Below are positions 18,141-26,702 of a DNA stretch of 64,000 nucleotides, piece by piece. The DNA is from Leptospira biflexa serovar Patoc strain 'Patoc 1 (Paris)' (GTDB lineage Bacteria; Spirochaetota; Leptospiria; Leptospirales; Leptospiraceae). The stretch covers positions 2,249,501 to 2,313,500 of the forward strand of contig NC_010602.1 in assembly GCF_000017685.1 (NCBI RefSeq). Direction: 5' to 3'. The translations under genes and the position numbers were made by a program. A model generated the notes under the pieces. The model was not told the origin of the DNA. It saw nothing but the letters and a program-made list of their open reading frames with translations, and made no database searches. How positions within the stretch are numbered: position 1 is the stretch's first letter; each line of letters starts with the position of its first letter.

Positions 18141-18503
18141 ATGAACAAAGCAGATAGAATTGAAATAATAGAAAATCAGTTAATAGCATATAATAACAAA
18201 GATATTGAAAAATTCCTCACATACTGGGATCAAAATGCCAAAATTTACCTTCATCCAAATACTTTAATCGCAAACGGAATACAGGAAATAAAGGAAAGAC
18301 ATCTAATGCGGTTCCAGGAGCCAGACCTATCTGCGGAGCTTATTTCAAGAAAAGCTTATTCCGAAAAAATTGTAGATTTTGAAATAGTTACAAGGAATTT
18401 ACCGGAAGGAAAAGCTATACTAGATGTTCTAGCCATTTATGAAATTGAAAATAACTTCATTACAAAAGCTTGGTTCCTCATCGGAGAACCTATTTATATT
18501 TAA
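18141..18503 (+). CDS. SnoaL/NTF2-like protein (cassette 16)
   Basis: A 120-residue protein with the NTF2-fold pattern: N-terminal helix IEIIENQLIAYNNKDIEKFL, then YWDQNAKIYLHPN, then a C-terminal sheet (AILDVLAIYEIENNFITKAWFLIG). These pocket proteins serve as isomerases, cyclases or binding proteins. A second copy at 53045 differs at only a few residues. It is followed six bases later by a membrane-protein gene, duplicated together with it. Confidence 0.75.
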   Translation: MNKADRIEIIENQLIAYNNKDIEKFLTYWDQNAKIYLHPNTLIANGIQEIKERHLMRFQEPDLSAELISRKAYSEKIVDFEIVTRNLPEGKAILDVLAIYEIENNFITKAWFLIGEPIYI

Positions 18504-18509
18504 ATTATT

Positions 18510-19004
18510 ATGGAAAATTTTAAAAAATTTCTCAAACAACACGAAATACTATCTGCCTTTATGCAAATATTTCTATTTGCTTTTGAAGTAATTCTAAACT
18601 TTTACTCAAGTTTTTACTTCTTTCTAAGAAATGTAATCATTTTAGTTTTAATAGCCTTAGCTACCTACATCATCTTAGACAATGATGCGTATTTAAAAGG
18701 ATTTACAGATAAAGTTACTTTACCTGAACCAGAAATTGTAAGTGTAAGATGCGATGACCACTCTTCGAATTTAAGTAATTTAGAGTATAGCACAAGAGTT
18801 ATTACAAGTATTAGAAACTTGGGAGGAGAAGGAAATGTTGTAGTCGAATCAAAAGTTCAACAAGGAAATCAAATGTGGACTAAATCGGAATTACTATTCC
18901 TTTCTCCTCAGCAAACAAAGGAAACCCAAATCACTTTTGATGAAACAAGTATTTTCGGTGAACGAATAAAGTGTTCATCTCGCACGTATTCTTATAGTAA
19001 ATAA
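18510..19004 (+). CDS. Membrane-anchored protein (cassette 16, second gene)
   Basis: The 164-residue product has hydrophobic stretches at about 14-32 and 36-56, followed by a polar beta-rich tail containing two Cys (VRCDDHSS and IKCSSRTYS). The tail probably faces the periplasm. No family recognised. It is nearly identical to the protein at 53414. Confidence 0.65.
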   Translation: MENFKKFLKQHEILSAFMQIFLFAFEVILNFYSSFYFFLRNVIILVLIALATYIILDNDAYLKGFTDKVTLPEPEIVSVRCDDHSSNLSNLEYSTRVITSIRNLGGEGNVVVESKVQQGNQMWTKSELLFLSPQQTKETQITFDETSIFGERIKCSSRTYSYSK

Positions 19005-19076
19005 GTAACTTGAAATAATATTATTTCAATTCAAAACTGTCAAAAATATAATTATACTAAAACAACTTGGCACTTC

Positions 19077-19237
19077 GTATAACAGCATGGAAACGCTGCG
19101 CTTCGGCACAAGGCCTCGCTTGGGCTACGCCACATTTCCCTTCTGTCACTCGTTTGCATCCGCAAACTCCGTGCCAGTCCCTAACGTCCCGTCGGGACTC
19201 AGGGTCGGGAAACGTCGTCTCCACTAGTTCGTTAATT
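19077..19237 (+). repeat. attC-like site 16
   Basis: Left box GTATAAC, right box GTTAATT. Unusual inner stem TGGAAACG with CGTCTCCA; third stem TTTCCC with GGGAAA. Differs strongly from site 51, which follows the near-identical cassette 51. Confidence 0.8.
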
Positions 19238-19548
19238 GCAATGTCCAAAAAGGTTTTAAGAGAATCTTTTTAATGTAATTTTCGCTGTTTCTTTCTTTTC
19301 GCGTTTTTAAGAAAGAGAAGAGAAAGACAAAAGAGTTTCATTTGAAGAGAAGATAAGAAAAGAAAGCGCTTCATTTCATTATTGTCTTTCTCAAATTTCT
19401 ATTTGGTACAATTATTAGAGCACAGTTCTGTTTAAGTAAGTTTAATTTACTTTTCCAGCGAAATGAATGATTTTAAGAGAAGAGACGCTCGGATTGTTTT
19501 GGTCTTCTTACTTTCTTACTTACACTGGTTACTATTATTGGACACTGC
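19232..19548 (+). mobile_element. ORF-less cassette element, copy 3 (cassette 17)
   Basis: The 317 bp body has the common arms, TGGTACAAT, and the GAGAAAGACAA/TTGTCTTTCTC pairing. The left-arm ORF stops after ten codons, as in copy 1. It precedes the two-gene cassette 18. Confidence 0.8.
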
Positions 19549-19711
19549 AATTAACATCGGCTAACCACTTCGCTTCGGGTCTTCGCCCTCGCTCGGCCTG
19601 CGGCACATAGGCTTTCTGTCACTCGTTTGCAGTTGCAAACTACGTGCCAGCCCCTAACGTCCCTTCAGGGACTCAGGGTCAGCCTACGTCGGTTAGCCTA
19701 GTTCGTTATGC
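19549..19711 (+). repeat. attC-like site 17
   Basis: Boxes AATTAAC and GTTATGC; inner stem CGGCTAACC with GGTTAGCC; third stem ATAGGCT with AGCCTA. Confidence 0.85.
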
Positions 19712-19740
19712 GCAACTATTATAATTATAAAGGAGAATAT

Positions 19741-20394
19741 ATGAAAATAGAGATAATCGCAAAAGAAGATAAATTTACTGAAATACGTTGTTTATTGGAA
19801 TTCGACAATAAAAAAGGAAACTTTTCTGGATCAAGAGGAGTAAACATTAGTGATAATATAGTTTCTCTAATAGAGTTGATTGAATCACATGACCCGAAAA
19901 CAATAAGTTCCGCATCAGCACCTCAATTAAGAGACTACTTATACAAAATTAAAATACCCTATGATTCAACGCCTATTTCAAATATGTACCGTTCATTCGC
20001 AGTAATCTCTGTATTTCTTCACTTAAATATCTTGATTGAAATATTAAATGAAAAAGACCCAAAATACAGACAACAAAGATTGAATAATTACCAATATCCG
20101 AATAAAGCGTTAAATGATTTTATGTGTTTCGAAAAAACTGGCCATACTGGCGGACAACCTACATTATATGTAATTCATAACGATATCATTGAAAATAATG
20201 GTGAGGATCTTGAAATATTATTTGAACACGGATTAATTTTTAAAATAAAAACTGCATTGGTTGAGAATAAAAATTCATTCTTTGTACCTTTTGATATCCC
20301 CGATATCCGAAAAATTAACATCCCTGCTAAAGGAACTTGGAATAAAATAATTGAATTTAGAGAGAAATCAATAGAAAGATTCGTATCCAAATGA
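19741..20394 (+). CDS. Hypothetical protein (cassette 18)
   Basis: I start at ATG 19741 because AAAGGAG lies 5 bases upstream; the in-frame ATG at 19708 falls inside the attC right box. The 217-residue product has MKIEIIAKEDKFTEIRCLLEF, a conserved-looking GHTGGQPTLYVIHNDI segment and a C-terminal GTWNKIIEF. It is soluble with no recognised domain. Its stop overlaps the next start (ATGA). Confidence 0.65.
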   Translation: MKIEIIAKEDKFTEIRCLLEFDNKKGNFSGSRGVNISDNIVSLIELIESHDPKTISSASAPQLRDYLYKIKIPYDSTPISNMYRSFAVISVFLHLNILIEILNEKDPKYRQQRLNNYQYPNKALNDFMCFEKTGHTGGQPTLYVIHNDIIENNGEDLEILFEHGLIFKIKTALVENKNSFFVPFDIPDIRKINIPAKGTWNKIIEFREKSIERFVSK

Positions 20395-20795
20395 ACTATT
20401 GTATGATTTTGTTTCAAAATTTTCTATTGGCCTTCATTATACCAATGGCCTTACCTATACTAAGTGCAGTTTTAGAAAAAGAAGAAAAAAGCAAAAAAGT
20501 CATATTAAATGAAGATGGATCAACGTCGTATGAAAAACAATTAAAAATAATTTGGCTTGAAATGCCAGGAGCTTTTTTAGCCAATTCTATCTGGAATGCA
20601 ACATTAATAATCAAGAAAGAAAATCTTGAAGAAATCTACTTTTGGAACTTTACACTTTTTGTTTTAGTAATCTTCCAAGTTATACAATTTGCACATAGTA
20701 AATTAGAACCTAAAAGAAATTACTTCATATTCCATATTATATTAATGGGAGTGATTGTATTTTTTTTAACAATTATCAAATTAATCAAAATATAA
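20391..20795 (+). CDS. Small membrane protein (cassette 18, second gene)
   Basis: This 134-residue protein has hydrophobic segments near 5-23, 82-100 and 113-131, separated by a Lys/Glu-rich loop. It overlaps the preceding gene by four bases, so the two are translationally coupled and the soluble partner may act with this membrane protein. No family recognised. Confidence 0.6.
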   Translation: MNYCMILFQNFLLAFIIPMALPILSAVLEKEEKSKKVILNEDGSTSYEKQLKIIWLEMPGAFLANSIWNATLIIKKENLEEIYFWNFTLFVLVIFQVIQFAHSKLEPKRNYFIFHIILMGVIVFFLTIIKLIKI

Positions 20796-20802
20796 TAGCT
20801 GC

Positions 20803-20964
20803 GCATAACAGCGCCTTACCGCTACGCTTCGGGACAAGCCCTCGCTCGGGCTGCGCCAAATTCCCCTTCTGGCATTCGCCTTGCGTTCGCAAGCTACATG
20901 CCAGTCCCTAACGTCCCGTTGGGACTCAGGGTCGGGGAACTTCGGTAAGTCTAGTTCGTTATGC
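20803..20964 (+). repeat. attC-like site 18
   Basis: Boxes GCATAAC and GTTATGC; inner stem GCCTTACCG with CGGTAAGTC (one mismatch); third stem TTCCCC with GGGGAA. Confidence 0.85.
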
Positions 20965-20990
20965 GTAATAGTTGGAACTCTATATAAAAC

Positions 20991-21782
20991 ATGGAAACTT
21001 ACGATAAAATCGGTTTTAATTATAATAAAACAAGAAACGCTGATCCCAGAATTGCTTCTATTATCGAAAAAAGCCTACACCTAAACGAAAATAACCTTAA
21101 GTTATTGGATGTCGGGGCTGGAACCGGAAACTATTCAAAATTCTTCTATTCAAAGGGATATGATGTTACTGCACTTGAGCCTTCAGAGGTTATGATTGCT
21201 CAAGCTTTAGAAAACAATAACATTAAATGGATAAAAGGAACTGCTGAACACATCGACATTCAAAATAATTCATTTGATGGTGTTTTTTCTGTTCTCGCTT
21301 CCCATCATTTCAATAATCTTCAATTAGCCATTTCGGAAATAAATCGAACGTTAAAATCTAAACATTTTGCCGTCATTTTTACTGCTGATCCTTCCGTTGT
21401 TAGCAAAAAATCTTGGCTATATGATTACTTTAAAATTGTTTTTGAAAAAGCTATTTCCAATTACATTAATATTGAAAATTTTAGATCCCTCATTGAATCC
21501 ACTGCGAATACACATGTTGAAATAATTGATTATCCTCTTCCAGATAATCTTGTGGATAACTTCTTTGCTTCCGGGTGGAAAAACCCTTCACTCTATCTTG
21601 ATCAAAATTTCATATCTGGAATTTCACCACTTGTTAGTTTAGAAACAAATACATTAAACCAAATTCAAAAAAAACTTGAAAATGATTTAAAGAATGGAAC
21701 TTGGAATAGTAAATTCGGACGAATTCTAGAAGAAAACTATTTTGATGGCGGCTATAGATTTTTAGTTTGGCAAAAACCTTAA
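20991..21782 (+). CDS. Class I SAM-dependent methyltransferase (cassette 19)
   Basis: This 263-residue protein carries motif I LLDVGAGTGNYSKFF (residues 38-52), the acidic end of strand 2 in VTALEPSEVM, and the strand 4 region FDGVFSVLASHHF. These bind S-adenosylmethionine. The layout matches small-molecule methyltransferases of the UbiE/Methyltransf_11 type. The substrate is not readable. It occupies its cassette alone. Confidence 0.88.
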   Translation: METYDKIGFNYNKTRNADPRIASIIEKSLHLNENNLKLLDVGAGTGNYSKFFYSKGYDVTALEPSEVMIAQALENNNIKWIKGTAEHIDIQNNSFDGVFSVLASHHFNNLQLAISEINRTLKSKHFAVIFTADPSVVSKKSWLYDYFKIVFEKAISNYINIENFRSLIESTANTHVEIIDYPLPDNLVDNFFASGWKNPSLYLDQNFISGISPLVSLETNTLNQIQKKLENDLKNGTWNSKFGRILEENYFDGGYRFLVWQKP

Positions 21783-21795
21783 CACCAACTACTAC

Positions 21796-21959
21796 GCATA
21801 ACAGCGACTTACCGCTACGCTTCGGCACAAGGCCTCGCTCGGCCTCCGGCAAATTGTCCTCCTGTCACTCGCCTTGCTTTCGCAAGCTACGTGCCAGTCC
21901 CTAACGTCCCGTTCCGGGACTCAGGGTCGGACAACTTCGGTAAGTCTAGTTCGTTATGC
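21796..21959 (+). repeat. attC-like site 19
   Basis: Boxes GCATAAC and GTTATGC; inner stem GACTTACCG with CGGTAAGTC; third stem TTGTCC with GGACAA. Confidence 0.85.
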
Positions 21960-21982
21960 GTCATGATTAGAATGGATATAAT

Positions 21983-23068
21983 ATGAAATGCCCACGATGC
22001 CTAAATAATTTACACTTATTAAAAAATTCAGAAATGAAAACTTACCATTGTATGAGTTGCGATGGAATTTTTATAAATACAAAACAATTAGATAGAATTA
22101 AATTCAATTCATTATACTTAAAAATCGATGAAATTAAAAATAATACTGCGAATAGACTTAATCTTAAATGTAGTAATTGTAATAAGCCATTTCTTCAGTT
22201 TTCTTACCCTTTCAATGAAAATAATCTAATTTTAGATTACTGCAACAACTGTGAATGTCTATGGCTTGATTATGAAGAAAAATATTTCTTAACTTTAAAA
22301 GAGAAAATCGGAGGCTACCTCGACCCAAGTCTCAATTCTAATAAAAAATTTGAATTGAATCAAAATTTTGAGAAAGAACTTATTAAAAGCATTCAAACAA
22401 AAAGAAATGATAGCAATCGAAAAATTCTCATCAAATCCAGTTCTTTCAATATTTACAATATCATAACTATTGCTTCTATTTTGATTATAGCGACCTCGCT
22501 TATATTTCTACTAAACTCTCAAAATCCTATCGATTCTTTCCAATCTTTGATAAGCAGAAGCGGAGGAAATCGTAGGAGTTATAGGTATTTACCATTAAAA
22601 GGCTTTTTCTATCATACGAGCTTTCTAAATCTAATATATACATCTTTCTTTTTTCTAACATTTACTTACTTATTAAGAAAAATTTTTAAACCAGTAGAAT
22701 TTATTGCGATGATATTTTTGTCTCAGTACCTCGGATTCTTTTTTATTTCCAGGCAAATTGAAATTCAATCCTTATCGGGAAACCTTCCAGCTGTATCTAG
22801 TTTAATTGCCTTTTATTCTGCTTACTTTTCTCTCGATACATTTACTATATTTTTCAAAAATAGACTTCAATGGCTTCCCCCAATAATAACTATACTTGTA
22901 AATCCTAAAATGTATTTTATCATTTGGTTAATATCTATTTCTATCATTTGTTTAGTAGCTAACCAAAAAGAGATCCTATCTCTCTGCATTGGCGGAGCTA
23001 TTACTGGAATCTTTTTTGGATATTTAAAATTTAATGATATCTTAGAAAAGTTTATATATTATAAATAA
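21983..23068 (+). CDS. Zinc-ribbon plus rhomboid-like membrane protein (cassette 20)
   Basis: The first ~100 residues hold two Cys-x2-Cys ribbons (C3/C6 with C23/C26, and C63/C66 with C87/C90), like the TFIIB-type zinc ribbons found on some bacterial rhomboids. From residue ~155 there are about six membrane helices, including FFYHTSFLNLIYTSFFFLT and SGNLPAVSSLIAFYSAYF, which recall the rhomboid His/Asn and GxS regions. A clear GxSG and a late catalytic His are not obvious, so it may be an inactive rhomboid. The fusion is notable for a cassette gene. Confidence 0.6.
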   Translation: MKCPRCLNNLHLLKNSEMKTYHCMSCDGIFINTKQLDRIKFNSLYLKIDEIKNNTANRLNLKCSNCNKPFLQFSYPFNENNLILDYCNNCECLWLDYEEKYFLTLKEKIGGYLDPSLNSNKKFELNQNFEKELIKSIQTKRNDSNRKILIKSSSFNIYNIITIASILIIATSLIFLLNSQNPIDSFQSLISRSGGNRRSYRYLPLKGFFYHTSFLNLIYTSFFFLTFTYLLRKIFKPVEFIAMIFLSQYLGFFFISRQIEIQSLSGNLPAVSSLIAFYSAYFSLDTFTIFFKNRLQWLPPIITILVNPKMYFIIWLISISIICLVANQKEILSLCIGGAITGIFFGYLKFNDILEKFIYYK

Positions 23069-23078
23069 TAATCACGAC

Positions 23079-23240
23079 GCATAACAGCGACTTACCGCTA
23101 CGCTTCGGGACAAGCCCTCGCTCGGCCTTCGGCAAATTGTCCTCCTGGCATTCGCCTTGCGTTCGCAAGCTACATGCCAGTCCCTAACGTCCCTTCGGGA
23201 CTCAGGGTCGGACAACTTCGGTAAGTCTAGTTCGTTATAC
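23079..23240 (+). repeat. attC-like site 20
   Basis: Boxes GCATAAC and GTTATAC; inner stem GACTTACCG with CGGTAAGTC; third stem TTGTCC with GGACAA. Confidence 0.85.
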
Positions 23241-23285
23241 GACATGCTTAGATAAGTTAAGTTAGCAAAGAATAAAAGGACTATA

Positions 23286-24494
23286 ATGAACAAACGAGTT
23301 TTAAAAGATAACGAACCTACAGTAGTTAATGAACATTTGAAAGTATTAGAAAAGACTCAAATTGGTATTAGCGAACTACAGTCAGGTCTTAATGAAACAA
23401 AAAAAGATATTTCTGAAAGCTTTTCTGAATGTGTAATTATGTTTGTGGATCTTGTTGATTCTACATCGTTTAAGCAAAGCCATAATGAATCAGATTGGAT
23501 CCTTAGACTAAAAATCTTTGTCGATGTAATTTCTGAGTATGCTAATGGATTAGGAGGAAAAGTAGTTAAAGTTATTGGTGACGAAGTAATGATTTCGTTT
23601 ACTCGCGCAGAACAAAATAACGATGCCTTAAATTTTGCAATGCGTCTCAGTGATATTGAAAATTCTCTTGAACAATTGACAGGATTTCCAACTAAAATTA
23701 AGATCGCATTAGATTCTGGCAAAGTTTGTTTTATTAAATATGTTGGACATGAAACACCTGATCCGCAGGGATTACCTGTAGATAGGTGTGCACGTATTTC
23801 GAAATACTGTACTCCTAGTTCAATTTTAACTTCAGAATATCAATATTTGAAATTTGATCATAAAGATATCTGGAAATTTGCAGGAAAGCCAGAATTAAAA
23901 GGACTAGGACGAGTTTCGATTTATCAGCTCGGAAATCTTTCCATATCTGCTCAAGATACCAAAACGATTAGCCTTCAAGAATATAAATTATTAAAAGAGT
24001 CCGAAGCAGAAAACATTCAACTAAAAGAATATAACAAAAAACTCCAAGAGCAAATAAAGTTGTTGGGCAATAGACCTAATCCAGATGCTTCTATTACTGG
24101 TGACAATGTTACAGCTTGGGAAAATATCAAGGCAGAAATAGAAGATATAAAAATTCTAATTTCAACTACTCCTGGCTCATCTATTCAGTTTGCAAGATTT
24201 CTATTTCTAAATTCCATAAATGAGAAAGAGGAATATAATAAATTTGCGGGAAAATTTTTTGACGAACTAATTCAAGCAAACCTTGTATTTTCTAGGGATA
24301 AAAATTCTTGGTATGAACTAAATCAAGAAAATAAACGAAATAAAAAAATCATCGAAAAGTTAGAGGTTCTGGAAGAATACCTGATTGAATACACTAGGGA
24401 ATTTGGTGAACATGATTCCGATGATCTCTTTGACTATTCAATAAAAGACTCTGAATTTTGGAAAAAATATTTCGGATATAGAGTTGTTGCATAA
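23286..24494 (+). CDS. Class III nucleotidyl cyclase with unknown C-terminal module (cassette 21)
   Basis: This 402-residue protein contains a class III adenylate/guanylate cyclase domain at about 46-220. MFVDLVDSTSF gives metal-binding D55 and DS at 58-59, and GGKVVKVIGDEVMISF gives the second Asp at 99. A coiled-coil stretch (~235-265) and a helical domain of ~130 residues follow. The N-terminus lacks a signal, so it is cytoplasmic. It should make a cyclic nucleotide; whether for signalling or defence is not clear. The C-terminal module has no family I recognise. Confidence 0.78.
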   Translation: MNKRVLKDNEPTVVNEHLKVLEKTQIGISELQSGLNETKKDISESFSECVIMFVDLVDSTSFKQSHNESDWILRLKIFVDVISEYANGLGGKVVKVIGDEVMISFTRAEQNNDALNFAMRLSDIENSLEQLTGFPTKIKIALDSGKVCFIKYVGHETPDPQGLPVDRCARISKYCTPSSILTSEYQYLKFDHKDIWKFAGKPELKGLGRVSIYQLGNLSISAQDTKTISLQEYKLLKESEAENIQLKEYNKKLQEQIKLLGNRPNPDASITGDNVTAWENIKAEIEDIKILISTTPGSSIQFARFLFLNSINEKEEYNKFAGKFFDELIQANLVFSRDKNSWYELNQENKRNKKIIEKLEVLEEYLIEYTREFGEHDSDDLFDYSIKDSEFWKKYFGYRVVA

Positions 24495-24508
24495 AGCGTA
24501 AGCACGTC

Positions 24509-24672
24509 GTATAACAGCGACTAACCGCTTCACTTCGGGACTACGCCCTCGTTCGGTCTCCGACACATAGGCTTTTGTCACTCCTCTTGCCTTCGCAAGC
24601 GTCGTGCCAATCCCTAACGTCCCTTTCAGGGACTCAGGGCCAGCCTACGTCGGTTAGTCTAGTTCGTTATAC
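24509..24672 (+). repeat. attC-like site 21
   Basis: Boxes GTATAAC and GTTATAC; inner stem ACTAACCG with CGGTTAGT; third stem ATAGGCT with AGCCTA. Core subtype shared with sites 47, 49 and 53. Confidence 0.85.
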
Positions 24673-24700
24673 GCTATTTTTTTTAATTCAAAACAATATT

Positions 24701-25291
24701 ATGAAAAAATTCATAACCATTTGTCTTATAACTTTGACTTCAACAAGCTGCAATGTTGATATAAGGCAATTGCCTAGCCCGTCGTTAATAAACGATAACC
24801 TAGACTCAAATAATAAGAATATTATCAACATCAGAGAGTTCAAAATACTTAATAATGACCTAGCTGAAATTGAAAGTGCATGGAGATACATATTTATTTC
24901 ATTCCTTAAAAAGGATATTCCTTTGCAAAATAAATATGTTATTAATGAAAATAAGAATGAAAACCAGGATTCCTATTTTCTAGATATCAAAATCCAACCA
25001 ATTCTTACAGAAAAAAGAAATTATTGGTGGAGTTTACCAATAATATATCCTGTAACAATTTTCTGGCCTATTCATTTTAGAGAAATTTCTTATACAATTA
25101 ATACAGAATATTCAATTTATAAAAATGAATACCTTATATTTCATGACAAATTTGCGATAAGTGACAGTATTAATACCTACTTCTATGGATTAACCAGAAC
25201 TTCCATTTTCGAAGAATTTATTGAAATAAGAAACTTAAAGGTCATAGAAAAATGTATTTCAGAAATTTCATTACATCTCTATCAATACTAA
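24701..25291 (+). CDS. Putative lipoprotein (cassette 22)
   Basis: I start at ATG 24701, which gives a clear lipoprotein signal (KKFITICLITLTSTSCNV, Cys 17). The 196-residue product has a mature part with a YWWSLPIIYPVTIFWPIHF hydrophobic patch and no known domain. Its last 40 bases overlap the start of the next lipoprotein gene. Confidence 0.65.
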   Translation: MKKFITICLITLTSTSCNVDIRQLPSPSLINDNLDSNNKNIINIREFKILNNDLAEIESAWRYIFISFLKKDIPLQNKYVINENKNENQDSYFLDIKIQPILTEKRNYWWSLPIIYPVTIFWPIHFREISYTINTEYSIYKNEYLIFHDKFAISDSINTYFYGLTRTSIFEEFIEIRNLKVIEKCISEISLHLYQY

Positions 25292-25578
25292 TTCTTTATT
25301 CATGTGTTACCATTCCAGATTTACCCAAAAATGAATCGCCTGAATGTTTAGCTTACTTTTTCGAAACGAGAAACAAGATAAAAGAAATCCAAGGTAGCCA
25401 ATGGAGAATTTCTACTGGAATTACTTATCTTTCACTTTTTTTGGCATTTGCTACTGGAGTCGATGGATTATTTCCTCTAGTTAGTTTACCTTATATAGCA
25501 TATATTAAAAATAAAGAAGCTGACGAAATTTACGAAAACTATCAAGAAGATCATTGTAACAAAAAAAACAGCGCATAA
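25252..25578 (+). CDS. Small lipoprotein (cassette 22, second gene)
   Basis: This 108-residue protein has a signal ending ILILYSCVTIP, a hydrophobic helix near 60-78, and Cys residues at 33 and 102. It overlaps the previous gene by 40 bases in another frame. Its stop TAA lies in the attC left box. Exported; function unknown. Confidence 0.65.
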   Translation: MYFRNFITSLSILILYSCVTIPDLPKNESPECLAYFFETRNKIKEIQGSQWRISTGITYLSLFLAFATGVDGLFPLVSLPYIAYIKNKEADEIYENYQEDHCNKKNSA

Positions 25579-25734
25579 CAGCGACTTACCGCTACGCTTC
25601 GGCTCTAGGCCTCGCTCGGCCTGCGGCAAATTCCCCTTCTGGCATTCGCCTTGCGTTCGCAAGCTACATGCCAGTCCCTAACGTCCCGTCGGGACTCAGG
25701 GTCGGGGAACTTCGGTAAGTCTAGTTCGTTATGC
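25573..25734 (+). repeat. attC-like site 22
   Basis: Boxes GCATAAC and GTTATGC; inner stem GACTTACCG with CGGTAAGTC; third stem TTCCCC with GGGGAA. Provides the stop of the gene ending at 25578. Confidence 0.85.
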
Positions 25735-25775
25735 GACATTTTCAAAGTCAAATTTTAAATTAATTATTTAAGGAA

Positions 25776-25979
25776 TTAACAACATCCTTCAATTTGTTTC
25801 GGAGGACATTTCACTGTTCCAAAAGAACAAAATACACAGCAATCGCCATTCTTAGGCTTCATGTAATACAAACAACTATCACATGTATAAAAATGTTGGC
25901 ATGCATTTATAGGCATCTCTTCTTTCTTTCTAAACCCGCACTCTGGACAAGTTATAGTTGATAATGTAATTATTTCCAT
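25776..25979 (-). CDS. GDCCVxC-domain small protein (cassette 23)
   Basis: This 67-residue Cys-rich protein contains a CPECG pair (11-14), CxxxxxCxxC (27-36) and the GDCCVFC motif (46-51) that names the GDCCVxC family, which commonly sits beside mercury transport genes. It probably binds metal. Overlaps the end of the MerTP-like gene by ten bases, so the two are one operon, transcribed against the array. An identical copy lies at 63483-63686. Confidence 0.75.
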   Translation of the reverse strand: MEIITLSTITCPECGFRKKEEMPINACQHFYTCDSCLYYMKPKNGDCCVFCSFGTVKCPPKQIEGCC

Positions 25980-26599
25980 TTTCGTTCACCTTTTATATTT
26001 ATTACTTTATATCCAACTTTATTCTGTATAATATCCTTAAATTCTTGAATACCGACTTTTCTTTTATCATATACTATTTGTGTAACTCCCTTCTTATAAT
26101 CCGAAGTTACTTTTAAAACTCCAGTTAATTCCACTAAAGCAGTATTCACACTATATTCGCAACCAACGCATGTCATACCTGATATCACAAATTCGGCAAC
26201 TACCAAGTGTTCACTTTCTAATTTTCCTTTTACTTCATTTACTGATTTCAAAATTGAACTATAATTTGGAAATAGAAATAAAAACAAACTGAGAATCGTG
26301 ACAAAAGTTAAGTATATTTTACTGTAAAAAAAACGATTGAAGATACTTCTTTCGCAATCACAATCCAAATCAGATTTTTTGGATTTAGTAATAAGATTAT
26401 ACCATAGTAAACTAAATATTACCATAGATAGTATTATCAAAAATGATCGATAAGGTTCTAACCATGAGAAAGTCGAAGCAATTCCAGAGAATCCTCCAAT
26501 TACTCCAACAATAGGAGAAACACAGCATAATGAAGAAGATATCGCTAATAAAAAACCAGCACTCACTTGAATCCTAAAATCGTTAAATATCTTGTACAT
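25970..26599 (-). CDS. MerTP-like mercury/metal transport fusion protein (cassette 23)
   Basis: I choose the ATG ending at 26599, preceded by GGGAGA, rather than the one at 26647 that overlaps the operator. The 209-residue product has membrane helices with a CC pair in the first (residues 25-26), a cytoplasmic Cys pair (80 and 82), another helix, and a C-terminal heavy-metal domain with GMTCVGC (141-147). This is the MerT plus MerP layout: imports Hg(II) or similar ions. No mercuric reductase is visible in the cassette, so the imported ion has no partner enzyme here. Confidence 0.75.
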   Translation of the reverse strand: MYKIFNDFRIQVSAGFLLAISSSLCCVSPIVGVIGGFSGIASTFSWLEPYRSFLIILSMVIFSLLWYNLITKSKKSDLDCDCERSIFNRFFYSKIYLTFVTILSLFLFLFPNYSSILKSVNEVKGKLESEHLVVAEFVISGMTCVGCEYSVNTALVELTGVLKVTSDYKKGVTQIVYDKRKVGIQEFKDIIQNKVGYKVINIKGERKWK

Positions 26600-26646
26600 G
26601 GCAATTCTCCCGAATATATTTTCCTTGCTATATATATGTGACAACA

Positions 26647-26662
26647 TTCTAGTTTACTAGAA
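26647..26662. promoter_or_regulatory. MerR-type operator between merTP-like and merR-like genes
   Basis: TTCTAGTTTACTAGAA is a perfect 7-base dyad with a 2-base centre, placed between the divergent genes, 48 bases from the preferred merTP start and 41 from merR. MerR proteins bind such dyads and untwist the promoter on metal binding. The exact -10 and -35 are not certain. Confidence 0.6.
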
Positions 26663-26702
26663 GGCTTACATTTTTTTATTATTCTCAAAAAAAGGTAATT
26701 TT

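Noticed and set aside
17909..18157. ORFs translating attC cores (also at 28095, 47622, 16949, 33698 and reverse-strand frames at 31054, 34507 and 61046)
   Set aside because: GC-rich hairpin DNA has few stop codons; these frames recur wherever a core recurs and start in neighbouring genes or arms.
25828..25848. Selenocysteine (GDUC-type) version of the GDCCVxC protein
   Set aside because: Some family members use a TGA codon here, but this copy has ordinary Cys codons in the motif.
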